A DNA stretch of 15,701 bases from DATKKK01 sp035542975 (GCA_035542975.1 DATKKK010000071.1:1-15701), one strand, 5' to 3'. Numbered from the stretch's first letter, positions 6,671 to 13,837 are shown. Notes: generated from the sequence alone by a model not told the origin. Made by a program: numbers and translations.

Positions 6671-7513
6671 ATGACTAAGTATAGAATGCTGGCAGTAACC
6701 ACAAGCTACTGGAAACCTAGAGAAAACTATCTTAAAAAGATCGAGGAAAGTGTTGAAGGAAAAATTGACGATGGAGACTTAGTAGTTGTATCTGATAAAG
6801 CTGTTTCGACAGCATCAAATAATATCGTTGATGAGAGCAGGGTTAGACCGAGTTTAAGCGCAAGATTGATTGCAGGATTCTGGATGCGTATAGCGTGGGG
6901 CTATTTTCTTGGAATATTATGCCATTTTCGAAACCAACTTCTGCAAAAGCTTCGGACGTATCCGTTTGAGATGGGCAGCCCTCATAAGCAAGTTGCTTTA
7001 CAATATGCAGGCTTGTTGCAGGCGTTGATGTTTGGTTCAGAGGGCGGAATCGACGGAAGCAACCTCGCGTACTCATACGTCAGCCTGCCACTAAACAATG
7101 CAGACAAGATTGCTGAAGGAATACGCGAGCAAATATTGTTGAAGCTTCAAAAAAAAGTTTGCGTGATAATCGTTGACACTGACAAGACGTATTCGCTCAG
7201 GAATTTTCATTTCACGCCCCGTCCAAAACCGATTAAAGGAATCCATTCTTCTTGCGGGTTTTTCGCTTATGTTATGGGAAGAACACTAAAGCTCAAAAAA
7301 AGAGCGACACCAGTTGCCGTGGTTGGATGCAAAATCTCAGTGGAAGAAGCATTAGAGATGGCTGAAGCAGCTAACCGTCTGAGGGGTTCTGGCGCTGGAA
7401 GAACAGTGTGGGACATGGCAGCACGATTTAAGACCGATTTATCGGATGTAACTTGGGAGATGTTGGACACAGTAAAACATAAACCCATAGTCATTGTAAA
7501 AAGAAAACGGTGA
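6671..7513 (+). CDS. CofE-like protein (coenzyme F420-0:glutamyl ligase superfamily)
   Basis: A 280-residue protein resembling the F420-0:gamma-glutamyl ligase family (COG1478). Visible family signatures are DGDLVVVSDKAVS near residues 33-46, matching the GD-hydrophobic-TxKxVS motif, GSEGGIDGSN (122-131), matching the usual HGxVxANAGxDxSN, and VIIVDTDKTY (165-174), matching IISDTxGRPxR. Two differences stand out. The GRPxRxG segment is replaced by a longer stretch (TYSLRNFHFTPRPKPIKG), and the second signature lacks the usual His and Asn. It may therefore act on a different substrate from F420-0, or be a paralogue of the true CofE. The start is ATG with no clear Shine-Dalgarno. The last four bases overlap the ACD gene start (GTGA), which suggests coupled translation. 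Confidence 0.75.
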   Translation: MTKYRMLAVTTSYWKPRENYLKKIEESVEGKIDDGDLVVVSDKAVSTASNNIVDESRVRPSLSARLIAGFWMRIAWGYFLGILCHFRNQLLQKLRTYPFEMGSPHKQVALQYAGLLQALMFGSEGGIDGSNLAYSYVSLPLNNADKIAEGIREQILLKLQKKVCVIIVDTDKTYSLRNFHFTPRPKPIKGIHSSCGFFAYVMGRTLKLKKRATPVAVVGCKISVEEALEMAEAANRLRGSGAGRTVWDMAARFKTDLSDVTWEMLDTVKHKPIVIVKRKR

Positions 7514-9018
7514 ACATGCTGATGGACGAGTCAGTTAAGCAGTTACACGCTTTTTTCAGTCCAAAATCAGTTGCCGTTGTGGGCGCGACGAAAAAAATAG
7601 ACAAGGCAGGACACGTCATTTTCAAGAATTTTGTGGAAAACAAAAGAAGAGAAGTTTTCAAAGGCGAAATTTTCGCAGTCAACCCCAACGAAGATTCAAT
7701 ATTGGGAGTTCAAAGCTACCCTACGATAAAAGACATCCCAGAAGAAGTCGAATTAGCTGTGATTATTGTTCCAGCAAACGTCGTACCAAAAGTGATGCAG
7801 GACGCAGCATCCAAGAAAGTTAAGGATGTCGTCATAATAAGTTCGGGTTTCGGCGAAATCGGTAATCATGAGCTGGAAAATCAAGTTGTAGCTATAGCCA
7901 AAAAAGCGGGAACACGCGTTCTGGGACCGAACTGTTTAGGAGTTTATGACACAAGAACAGGAGTAGACATGCTGTTTCTACCTGAAACCAAAATTCTGAC
8001 GACAGGAGACGAGGTTATTGCAACGCCACGCCCGATACCAGGCGACATAGCAATCGTCACTCAAAGCGGTGCTTTCGGCGCGGCGGCGCTTGACTTTTTG
8101 ACTGGAAGACAGATAGGGGTCAGCAAGTTTGTAAGTTTCGGCAACAAATGCGACGTGACCGAAACAGAAATGCTGCATTATTTGTTGTATGATAAAGACA
8201 CCAAGGCTATTTTGTTGTATGTGGAAGACATAAAGTCTGGAAGAGAATTCCTTAAGGTAGCTAAAGAAGTCACCAAGAAAAAGCCCATAGTAGCACTAAA
8301 AGCAGGAAGAACCGCGGCAGGCGCAAGAGCAGCAGCCTCACACACAGGCGCCATCGCTGGCTCAGACCAAATCTACAACGCAGTTTTCGAACAAACAGGA
8401 ATCCAGAGGGCAAAAGACATGGAAGAATTTTTCGACGCAGGAAAAGCATTGGCCATGCAACCGCCGGCCACAGGAAAAAACGTGGGAATAATCACAGACG
8501 CTGGCGGACCAGGAATAATGGCGGCTGACGAAAGCGAGCTGAACGGGCTGAATGTTATACGTTTCTCGGATAAAACCGTTCGAGAATTTGAAAAGTTAAA
8601 AACGGAAGGAAAGCTTCCGAAGTTTGCAACGAACTTTAACCCTGTTGACATCACGGGTTCTGGGACTTCAGAAATGTTTGAACTCGCTTCCGAGATTCTT
8701 TTCCAAGACCCAGAGATTAACGGCATAATACTGCTTGGTTTGCATCACACCCCAGCTTTGCAGGAAGACTATATCGACAGGGTAGCAAGGGTTGCCAGCA
8801 AATACGATAAGCCTATCGTGGCATGCGACATCGGCGAGACCGAAATGGCTTTGCATACACGTTCTAGGTTTGACAAACTGGACATCCCAGCTTATTCATC
8901 GCCAGAGGATGCGGCACGCGCCATGAACGCACTCATGAAATATGGACTTTACTTGGAGAAGAACGGATGCTTAAGAGAATGTATTGAAAACATGCAAAAA
9001 GCAAAACGAAAGCATTAA
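7510..9018 (+). CDS. acdA: ADP-forming acyl-CoA synthetase alpha subunit (ACD/succinyl-CoA ligase-like)
   Basis: A 502-residue subunit of the enzyme that converts acyl-CoA, ADP and phosphate to the free acid, CoA and ATP, the archaeal route for energy capture from acetate or other acids. It begins with a CoA-binding Rossmann domain (PKSVAVVGATKK), continues with SGFGEIG and GPNCLGVYDT of the same family, then the succinyl-CoA ligase-like domain (VTQSGAFGAAALDF). His278 in AASHTGAIAGSD is the likely phosphohistidine. The C-terminal domain includes ITDAGGPGIMAADE and NPVDITGSGT. No ATP-grasp beta subunit is visible in the window and the C-terminus has no such domain, so the partner must lie elsewhere. 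Candidate starts are GTG 7510, ATG 7516 and ATG 7522; GTG gives the 4-bp overlap. Confidence 0.93.
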   Translation: MNMLMDESVKQLHAFFSPKSVAVVGATKKIDKAGHVIFKNFVENKRREVFKGEIFAVNPNEDSILGVQSYPTIKDIPEEVELAVIIVPANVVPKVMQDAASKKVKDVVIISSGFGEIGNHELENQVVAIAKKAGTRVLGPNCLGVYDTRTGVDMLFLPETKILTTGDEVIATPRPIPGDIAIVTQSGAFGAAALDFLTGRQIGVSKFVSFGNKCDVTETEMLHYLLYDKDTKAILLYVEDIKSGREFLKVAKEVTKKKPIVALKAGRTAAGARAAASHTGAIAGSDQIYNAVFEQTGIQRAKDMEEFFDAGKALAMQPPATGKNVGIITDAGGPGIMAADESELNGLNVIRFSDKTVREFEKLKTEGKLPKFATNFNPVDITGSGTSEMFELASEILFQDPEINGIILLGLHHTPALQEDYIDRVARVASKYDKPIVACDIGETEMALHTRSRFDKLDIPAYSSPEDAARAMNALMKYGLYLEKNGCLRECIENMQKAKRKH

Positions 9019-9022
9019 CACG

Positions 9023-9412
9023 TTAAAACTGAATTTTAACCTCGACTACATCGCCATCTTTGAGTCTAAGCTTCTTCCTCAGATTTACTGGGGCAACAAT
9101 CTCGATGACGTCTTCAGGATAATCTGCGACTCCAGGAAAAACAATGGCACATTCTAAACTGTTCATTAAACATGCTTTGAAGCATTTTCCACGACGAAAA
9201 CCTTCGGCAGGCAGGATTTCTATCGAATCTTTTCTCTTCAGTTGTTCCTTAAGCTTAACGCTGTTTTCATTCAACCTCAAGTTTAGTGTTCCAATAAACG
9301 GAGTAAACCCGAGTTTTTGTTCTATTTGTTCTTTGACCCATGGAAGTTTTATGAACTTTGCTCCTTCACTTTTTCCAGAGAAAACTTTGCCTTTGATGAG
9401 CAACGTATTCAT
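9023..9412 (-). CDS. ribK: CTP-dependent riboflavin kinase
   Basis: A 129-residue enzyme of the archaeal DUF120 type that phosphorylates riboflavin to FMN with CTP. Features seen are the N-terminal GKVFSGKSEGAKF, matching the GxVxSGxGEGxxF motif, PWVKEQIEQKLGFTPFIGTLNLRL (residues about 24-47) with the conserved GFxPxxGTLN, and the tail DYPEDVIEIVAPVNLRKKLRLKDGDVVEV. Length is typical of the stand-alone form without an HTH domain. It lies 34 bases downstream of the 122-residue gene and is probably co-transcribed with it. Its stop is 4 bases from the stop of the convergent ACD gene. FMN made here could supply flavoproteins such as the neighbouring ThyX, which uses FAD. Confidence 0.93.
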   Translation of the reverse strand: MNTLLIKGKVFSGKSEGAKFIKLPWVKEQIEQKLGFTPFIGTLNLRLNENSVKLKEQLKRKDSIEILPAEGFRRGKCFKACLMNSLECAIVFPGVADYPEDVIEIVAPVNLRKKLRLKDGDVVEVKIQF

Positions 9413-9446
9413 GTTAAGAGTTGCCAGCTGAACATAAAGAGAAGGT

Positions 9447-9815
9447 TTATTTTTGGTCTTTCAGCCATGTTGCGACTTTTCGGAGCAACGGGTTTGTAGA
9501 CATGTCGATGACGGGCACGATTATCTTCTCTCTAGTTTCGATGATGGGTTGATACTTGGGCATGAGCGAATAGCCGACATACGTCCAGTAGACTCGTTTT
9601 TCTTCTACGAGCGCTTTTGCAGTGGTTTCCGTTGACGCGGGAAGAGGAAAATACAAGAAGACTACGCCTTCAGCCCAGTACAAGCCTGCAGTCTTACCTC
9701 CTGCGATGATTGACGTGAACCTTGCAATGTCATCTGGGGTGGAGAACATAGCGCGTTCCATTATCACAATTTCCCTGAAAGGCTCAAATCTAACTACAAC
9801 GTCGCCTGCATCCAT
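9447..9815 (-). CDS. Conserved-looking protein of unknown function
   Basis: A 122-residue soluble protein that I do not recognise. It has alternating hydrophobic strands (DVVVRFEP, REIVIMERAMF, TAGLYWAEGVVFLYFPLP, VYWTYVGYSLMP, KIIVPVIDM) and few charged clusters, which suggests a beta-rich fold. There are no cysteines, signal peptide or membrane helix. Coding potential is supported by an AAAGGCG ribosome-binding site before the ATG at 9813-9815, by a plausible TATA element upstream, and by the tight spacing to ribK. A link to flavin metabolism is only inferred from that position. Confidence 0.72.
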   Translation of the reverse strand: MDAGDVVVRFEPFREIVIMERAMFSTPDDIARFTSIIAGGKTAGLYWAEGVVFLYFPLPASTETTAKALVEEKRVYWTYVGYSLMPKYQPIIETREKIIVPVIDMSTNPLLRKVATWLKDQK

Positions 9816-9857
9816 GACAGTTCGCCTTTATCAAACATAGATGTGTATCACAGTTCC

Positions 9858-9868
9858 CTTTTAATCTT
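9858..9868 (-). promoter_or_regulatory. Candidate TATA element for the unknown-ribK pair
   Basis: Read on the minus strand this is AAGATTAAAAG, an A/T-rich box about 47 bases upstream of the ATG at 9815. Transcription would begin near 9836. Called by eye. Confidence 0.3.
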
Positions 9869-9901
9869 GTCATAATCCCAGAAAAAGTTAAAGAGCAACA
9901 C

Positions 9902-9909
9902 GATATAAT
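9902..9909 (+). promoter_or_regulatory. Candidate TATA element for ino1
   Basis: GATATAAT lies 35 bases before the ino1 ATG. It would give a very short leader of about 14 bases around the GGGAGAG ribosome-binding site (9930-9936). An alternative box, GTTAAAGA near 9887, would give a longer leader. The choice between them is not clear. Confidence 0.3.
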
Positions 9910-9943
9910 GCGTTAACCGAACATGCAAAGGGAGAGTTCGTGA

Positions 9944-11023
9944 ATGCCTGAGATTCGAGTGGCGTTGGTAGGCGTGGGCAACAGTGCGTCAGCACTTGTT
10001 CAGGGAACACAATACTATAAAGATGCCAAAGAAGACGCCGCCGTGCCGGGGCTTATGCACGTGAACTTCGGCGGCTACCACATCAGGGATGTGCGGTTTG
10101 TTGCCGCTTTTGAGGTGAACGAGAACAAGATTGGAAAAGACTTGTCTGAGGCTATCTTTACAGAACCGAATTGTTGCGCCAAGTTCGCAGAAGTGCCTTG
10201 TTTAGGCGTGAAGGTTTCCGCTGCTCCTGTCATGGATGGTGTGGCACCGCACATGAAGGAGACTTTTCACGTTTATAAGGAAGATGAGGTTAAGCCTTCA
10301 AACCTCGTTGAGGTTTTGAAGAAGTCTAAGGCGGACATTCTTGTCAATTACTTGCCAGTAGGCAGTCATGAGGCAGCGCGGTTTTATGCGCAGGCGGCTT
10401 TGGATGCGGGTTGCGCGTTCGTGAATTGTATGCCCGAGTTTATCGCTTCTGATCAGGCTTGGGCTAGGCGGTTTGAGGAGAAAGGTTTGCCGATTGCTGG
10501 TGATGACATTAAGAGTCAGGTGGGAGCGACGATTTTGCATAGGAACATCGCTAGGTTGTGTGTGGATCGTGGGGTGATTATTGATGAAACTTATCAGCTT
10601 AACTTGGGTGGGGACACGGATTTTCAGAACATGACGGTTGAGGAGCGGTTGAAGACTAAGCGGATTAGCAAGACTGAGGCGGTTACGAGCATGGTTCCGT
10701 ATGATTTGCCCACGCGAATCGGTCCTAGCGATTACGTGCCGTTTCTGGGTAACAAGAAGATTTGTTATTTGTGGCTGAAAGGGAGGAAGTTTGGTGATAG
10801 ACCGTTGACGATTACGGTGAAGTTGGAGGTTGAAGATTCGCCTAACAGTGCAGGTGTGGTCATAGACATTATAAGGGCGGTTAAGATTGCGTTAGACCGT
10901 AAGATAGCGGGTCAGTTGTTGAGTATTAGTTCGTATGCGTTTAAGCATCCTCCGATTCAGGTGCCTGATTCTTTGGCGAAACAGTCGGTGGAAGAGTTTA
11001 TTCAAGGCAAAAGAGAAAGATAA
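9944..11023 (+). CDS. ino1: myo-Inositol-1-phosphate synthase (archaeal type)
   Basis: A 359-residue NAD-dependent enzyme that converts glucose 6-phosphate to L-myo-inositol 1-phosphate, the precursor of inositol head groups in archaeal lipids and, in some archaea, of di-myo-inositol phosphate. The start carries the NAD-binding loop VGVGNSASALVQG (9-21). Later family motifs are FVNCMPEFIASD (about 161-172), IAGDDIKSQVGATILHR (about 184-200), LNLGGDTDFQNM (about 219-230), ISKTEAV and GPSDYVPFLGNKK. Length agrees with archaeal Ino1, shorter than eukaryotic forms. GGGAGAG (9930-9936) precedes the ATG. Codon use changes along the gene: the second half becomes cytosine-poor, like the downstream M3 peptidase gene. 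Confidence 0.96.
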   Translation: MPEIRVALVGVGNSASALVQGTQYYKDAKEDAAVPGLMHVNFGGYHIRDVRFVAAFEVNENKIGKDLSEAIFTEPNCCAKFAEVPCLGVKVSAAPVMDGVAPHMKETFHVYKEDEVKPSNLVEVLKKSKADILVNYLPVGSHEAARFYAQAALDAGCAFVNCMPEFIASDQAWARRFEEKGLPIAGDDIKSQVGATILHRNIARLCVDRGVIIDETYQLNLGGDTDFQNMTVEERLKTKRISKTEAVTSMVPYDLPTRIGPSDYVPFLGNKKICYLWLKGRKFGDRPLTITVKLEVEDSPNSAGVVIDIIRAVKIALDRKIAGQLLSISSYAFKHPPIQVPDSLAKQSVEEFIQGKRER

Positions 11024-11088
11024 CTGCAGTTTTCAAAGCAATACGGATTTACTCTTCCAAATTTCGCAGTGTGATTAAAATGTAAAAG

Positions 11089-11101
11089 CGAATGTTTAAT
11101 A
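11089..11101 (+). promoter_or_regulatory. Candidate BRE/TATA element for the M3 peptidase gene
   Basis: GCGAAT followed by GTTTAATA (11094-11101) has the form of an archaeal BRE plus TATA box. Initiation about 25 bases downstream would fall near 11122, between the in-frame TTG at 11118 and the ATG at 11142, which supports the ATG as the start. Confidence 0.45.
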
Positions 11102-11141
11102 GGGCATTGGAAAGATTTTGTGCATATCGGATGGTTTGTTT

Positions 11142-12923
11142 ATGGCGAAAGATGAGATGGTTTGGGATCTTTCGCAGCTTGTTGAAAACACTAATTCTGT
11201 GTCTGTTCAAGGGCTGCTTGGGCGTGTAGTGGCTGAGACTGAAGAGTTTCGTGATAGGTATCATGGTAAGGTTGGAGGTTTGGATGCGAAGGGTTTGTTG
11301 GAGTTTTTGAAGTTGAAGGATGTGCTTGCTCTGAAGTTTGAGGGAGTGGCTGAGTATTGTATTCTCATGTATTCGGCGGATTCGACTGATGATGTTGCTA
11401 AGCAGCTTAATGATGCGGCGCGTAAGGCGGTTATGAAGGTTGGGCAGGCTTTGGCTTTTGTGGAGATCGAGTTGGGAAGGCTGCTTGGTGCGAAGCCTTC
11501 GTTGGTTGAGGATTCTGTGCTTGCTGAGTATAGACATTATTTGGAGAGGGTTTTGAGGAAGACTCCGCATTTGCTTTCGGAGACGGAGGAGCGTTTAACG
11601 ATTGTTAAGGACAGGAATGGTGTGAGGGCGTGGGAGTTGTTGCAGAAGGATTGGTTGTCGACGCGGACTTTTGACATTGAGGTTGAGGGTGTTAGGAAGA
11701 CGTTGCCGTATGGGCAGATTGTGGGTTTGTATCAGAGTCCTGATCGTGATTTGCGTAGGCGTGCGAATCAGACGGTTTATGAGGGGTTGGGTGGGGATGA
11801 GATTGTTTGGGCTAGTGCTTTGCGTGCGGTTTGTGAGGATCATTTGGAGATGTGTGGGCTTAGGAAGTGGGGTTCTCCGATGGTGCAGAGTTTGATTGAT
11901 AATGATGTGGATGAGCAGGCGATTGATGGTTTGATGGGGGCGATTGAGAAGAATGTGGGCTTGTATAGGAGATATTTGAAGTTGAAGGCGAAGTTGATGG
12001 GTTTGGGTAAGCTGGCTAACTATGATATTATGGCTCCTTTGCCTAACATGCCAGAGGTGAATTACAGTTGGGGGGATTCGCGTGAGGAGGTGGTTGGGGC
12101 TTATCGTGGGTTTGATGAAGAAATTGGTGGTTGGGTTGTGGAGATGTTTGATAGGCGGCATATTGATGGTGAAGTGCGGAAGGGTAAGGAGTCTGGGGCT
12201 TTTTGTGCTCAGTGGTTGGCTGGTAAGAGTGCGTATGTTTTGCAGAGTTTTCATGGGCGGCGGGGTGATGTGTATACTCAGGCGCATGAGTTGGGGCATG
12301 CGGTGCATGATTATTTGATGGTGCGTGCGCAGAATGTTACGAATTGTGATGTTGGAAGTTGTGTGGCGGAGACTGGGAGCACGTTTGGGGAGTTGTTGTT
12401 GACGGAGCGGTTGTTGGGTAAGGCGAAGTCGAAGGAGGAGAAGCGGGCGATTTTGACTTTTATTTTGGATGAGTTTGGGATGGCGGCGTTTCAGGTTTCG
12501 GCTAGGGTGTTTTTTGAAAAGAGCTTGTATGATGCTATTAAGAAGGGGCAGTTCTTGGATGGAGAGACTGTGGCAAAGTTGTGGGTGGCTGCGCGTGATA
12601 AGATCTATGGTGATGCGATGGAGTGGTTGGATGTGATGCGTTGGGAGTGGACGATGAAGCCACATTATTACATGGCGAATTATAGGTTTTATAATTATCC
12701 GTATGTGTATGCGCAGTTGTTCGTGTTTGCTCTATACCGACTTTACAAGGAGCAGGGGAAGGCTTTTGTGCCGAAGTTGAAGTCGTTGTTGGCTGCGGGT
12801 TCGAGTAAGTCGCCGCGTGAGCTTGCTGGTGAGTTGGGGTTTGATATTTCGGATGAGGCGTTTTGGGAGAAGGGGATGAAGCAGGCGGAAGAGTTCATCA
12901 GGATGTTGGAAGAGACGCTGTGA
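11142..12923 (+). CDS. pepF: M3-family oligoendopeptidase (PepF-like)
   Basis: A 593-residue cytoplasmic zinc peptidase that degrades oligopeptides. The zinc motif HELGH is at residues 382-386 and the third ligand is Glu410 in CVAETGSTFGE, as in oligoendopeptidase F. The C-terminal PHYYMANYRFYNYPYVYAQLF stretch (about 507-527) is the Tyr-rich substrate-binding region of the family. Length suits PepF (about 560-610). An in-frame TTG at 11118 would add eight residues, but the likely TATA box at 11094 places transcription start after it. The coding strand is strikingly poor in cytosine: 12121-12180 has 3 C against more than 20 G. As a result the opposite strand carries long spurious open frames. 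It is probably not in an operon with ino1, since a 118-base gap with its own promoter lies between them. Confidence 0.94.
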   Translation: MAKDEMVWDLSQLVENTNSVSVQGLLGRVVAETEEFRDRYHGKVGGLDAKGLLEFLKLKDVLALKFEGVAEYCILMYSADSTDDVAKQLNDAARKAVMKVGQALAFVEIELGRLLGAKPSLVEDSVLAEYRHYLERVLRKTPHLLSETEERLTIVKDRNGVRAWELLQKDWLSTRTFDIEVEGVRKTLPYGQIVGLYQSPDRDLRRRANQTVYEGLGGDEIVWASALRAVCEDHLEMCGLRKWGSPMVQSLIDNDVDEQAIDGLMGAIEKNVGLYRRYLKLKAKLMGLGKLANYDIMAPLPNMPEVNYSWGDSREEVVGAYRGFDEEIGGWVVEMFDRRHIDGEVRKGKESGAFCAQWLAGKSAYVLQSFHGRRGDVYTQAHELGHAVHDYLMVRAQNVTNCDVGSCVAETGSTFGELLLTERLLGKAKSKEEKRAILTFILDEFGMAAFQVSARVFFEKSLYDAIKKGQFLDGETVAKLWVAARDKIYGDAMEWLDVMRWEWTMKPHYYMANYRFYNYPYVYAQLFVFALYRLYKEQGKAFVPKLKSLLAAGSSKSPRELAGELGFDISDEAFWEKGMKQAEEFIRMLEETL

Positions 12924-12954
12924 TTGTTGTTTGAGAATGGGAAGGAGTGATAGA

Positions 12955-12982
12955 GGCTCTCTCGGAGAGACCCTACCCCCCC
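12955..12982 (+). terminator. Small hairpin followed by a run of seven C; possible terminator
   Basis: GG-C-TCTCT (12955-12962), loop CGG and AGAGACC (12966-12972) form a 7-bp stem with one bulged C. It lies 32 bases after the M3 peptidase stop and is followed by seven consecutive C (12976-12982). Without a T-run it is a weak terminator candidate. Confidence 0.25.
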
Positions 12983-12987
12983 TTATA

Positions 12988-13000
12988 TATAGATTGAATT
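12988..13000 (+). repeat. 13-bp direct repeat, left copy
   Basis: TATAGATTGAATT occurs here and again, identically, at 13825-13837. The two copies lie outside the inverted repeats that bracket the HEPN-like gene. It overlaps a TATA-like run (TTATATATA at 12983-12991), so it may be a duplicated promoter element rather than a target-site duplication. Confidence 0.6.
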
Positions 13001-13017
13001 CTGGGTTACCGTTTTGG

Positions 13018-13063
13018 GTTTTGTGGATTTTACTGTTCTAAACGTCTCGTCTATCTATCCAAA
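13018..13063 (+). repeat. Imperfect inverted repeat, left arm
   Basis: Bases 13018-13044 match the reverse complement of 13769-13795 at 19 of 27 positions without gaps, with shared blocks TGTGG, GTTCT and AACG. A further ungapped 19 bases match more weakly (about 10 of 19, including CTATCT). Confidence 0.5.
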
Positions 13064-13079
13064 AGAAACCTATCTATAG

Positions 13080-13090
13080 GCTTATTTAAA
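13080..13090 (+). promoter_or_regulatory. Candidate TATA element for the HEPN-like gene
   Basis: GCTTATTTAAA lies 36-46 bases before the GTG start. Initiation near 13112 would leave a leader of roughly 14 bases. The tandem GATAGAAC repeats fall between this box and the start, where a repressor could block initiation. Confidence 0.35.
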
Positions 13091-13094
13091 GACT

Positions 13095-13110
13095 GATAGA
13101 ACGATAGAAC
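13095..13110 (+). repeat. Tandem 8-bp repeat (GATAGAAC) x2 before the HEPN-like gene
   Basis: Two exact head-to-tail copies, 13095-13102 and 13103-13110, lie just upstream of the start codon. The core TAGAAC, or its complement GTTCTA, also occurs at 13035-13040, 13694-13699 and 13725-13730. Recurrent copies on both sides of one gene suggest operator half-sites. Confidence 0.45.
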
Positions 13111-13125
13111 AGAAGAATTGGAGAC

Positions 13126-13704
13126 GTGAGGGAATTGATAAGCGAAACACCTGAAGATAAGGCTCTGAAAGAAACCTATCCTTCATTTAAAGACAGGCTC
13201 AGTTTTGAGGACTTCAAGAAGAAATTCTATTCGCTGAAGATTTCAGATAAATGGAATTTTGTCAGAGCAACATCGTTATATCAACATTCATATAAATGCG
13301 AAAGTTGCAACCCAAATATCAAAATGGTTCTCTTATGTTCCTGTGCAGATGCTTTGCAACTTGTTGGAGAGGAATGCTCTTTGAAGAATTGTATGGAATT
13401 CTATGGAAAATATTGTCCATCTGAATTCAGAACTCCACCTATAGAGTATTATGCTGATGGAAAATTACCTATCGCAACTGCTCCCTTTGATAAAGCGATC
13501 CGTTTCATTTATAAAGCGTTCAGATGTTCTTATGTTCACGAAGGAATTCAACATCTACGTGAAATTCCCAATGGGATTGAATGGCACGCATTTATGGATA
13601 GAATAGATGACGAAAAGGACATTTACGTGGTTGACCTGCTTAAAATATCTGAATGGTTTGGGAAAATCACGTTCGAAAGTCTTTTCGCAATGTTAGAACA
13701 GTAG
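13126..13704 (+). CDS. HEPN-like protein (R-x4-H motif), possible RNase or defence protein
   Basis: A 192-residue, mostly helical, soluble protein of no family I can name with certainty. Its late segment FIYKAFRCSYVHEGI carries Arg133 and His138 spaced R-x4-H. It has the flavour of the HEPN catalytic helix (commonly IYxLRxxxVHGG), which in many toxins, CRISPR and abortive-infection proteins makes an RNase active site. It also has many cysteines (CESC near residue 50 and CSC, EEC, NC and YC between about 70 and 97), possibly metal-binding. The gene is A/T-rich, with codon use unlike the M3 peptidase before it. The start is GTG with GGAG only 2 bases upstream, so the start is uncertain. Inverted and direct repeats bracket it and no antitoxin gene of the usual nucleotidyltransferase type is adjacent. 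It may be a stand-alone or mobile cassette. Confidence 0.6.
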   Translation: MRELISETPEDKALKETYPSFKDRLSFEDFKKKFYSLKISDKWNFVRATSLYQHSYKCESCNPNIKMVLLCSCADALQLVGEECSLKNCMEFYGKYCPSEFRTPPIEYYADGKLPIATAPFDKAIRFIYKAFRCSYVHEGIQHLREIPNGIEWHAFMDRIDDEKDIYVVDLLKISEWFGKITFESLFAMLEQ

Positions 13705-13749
13705 AGTAGAAGAATAGAAAAACCGTTCTACCCATCTCCATTTTGTTTT

Positions 13750-13795
13750 TATAGAGAGATAGGTTTTGCGTTCAGAACGTCAGAACCCACAGAAA
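13750..13795 (-). repeat. Imperfect inverted repeat, right arm
   Basis: Reverse-complement partner of 13018-13063. The outer 27 bases (13769-13795) are the better-matched part, and the inner end holds GATAGG, the complement of the CTATCT-rich left arm. It lies 45 bases after the HEPN-like stop codon. Confidence 0.5.
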
Positions 13796-13824
13796 GATTA
13801 AACGCTCAAAACAGCCTTTCCGTT

Positions 13825-13837
13825 TATAGATTGAATT
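13825..13837 (+). repeat. 13-bp direct repeat, right copy
   Basis: Identical TATAGATTGAATT to 12988-13000, 837 bases apart. It overlaps the TATA-like GTTTATA that could serve the acetyltransferase gene at 13916, so it may be functional promoter sequence. Confidence 0.6.

Noticed and set aside
11118..11141. TTG at 11118 as the start of the M3 peptidase
   Set aside because: The probable TATA box at 11094-11101 places transcription start after this codon, and the ATG at 11142 begins the recognisable protein.
11595..12665. Long open frame on the minus strand (356 codons), and another at 11049-11570, opposite the M3 peptidase gene
   Set aside because: They exist because the plus-strand gene is nearly free of the bases that would make minus-strand stops. 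The translations are repetitive in Leu, His, Pro, Thr and Ile with no motif, while the plus strand encodes a clear M3 peptidase.
13095..13110. CRISPR-like array from the GATAGAAC and CTATCTAT repeats
   Set aside because: The units are only 8 bases, directly adjacent and without spacers; no cas genes are present.
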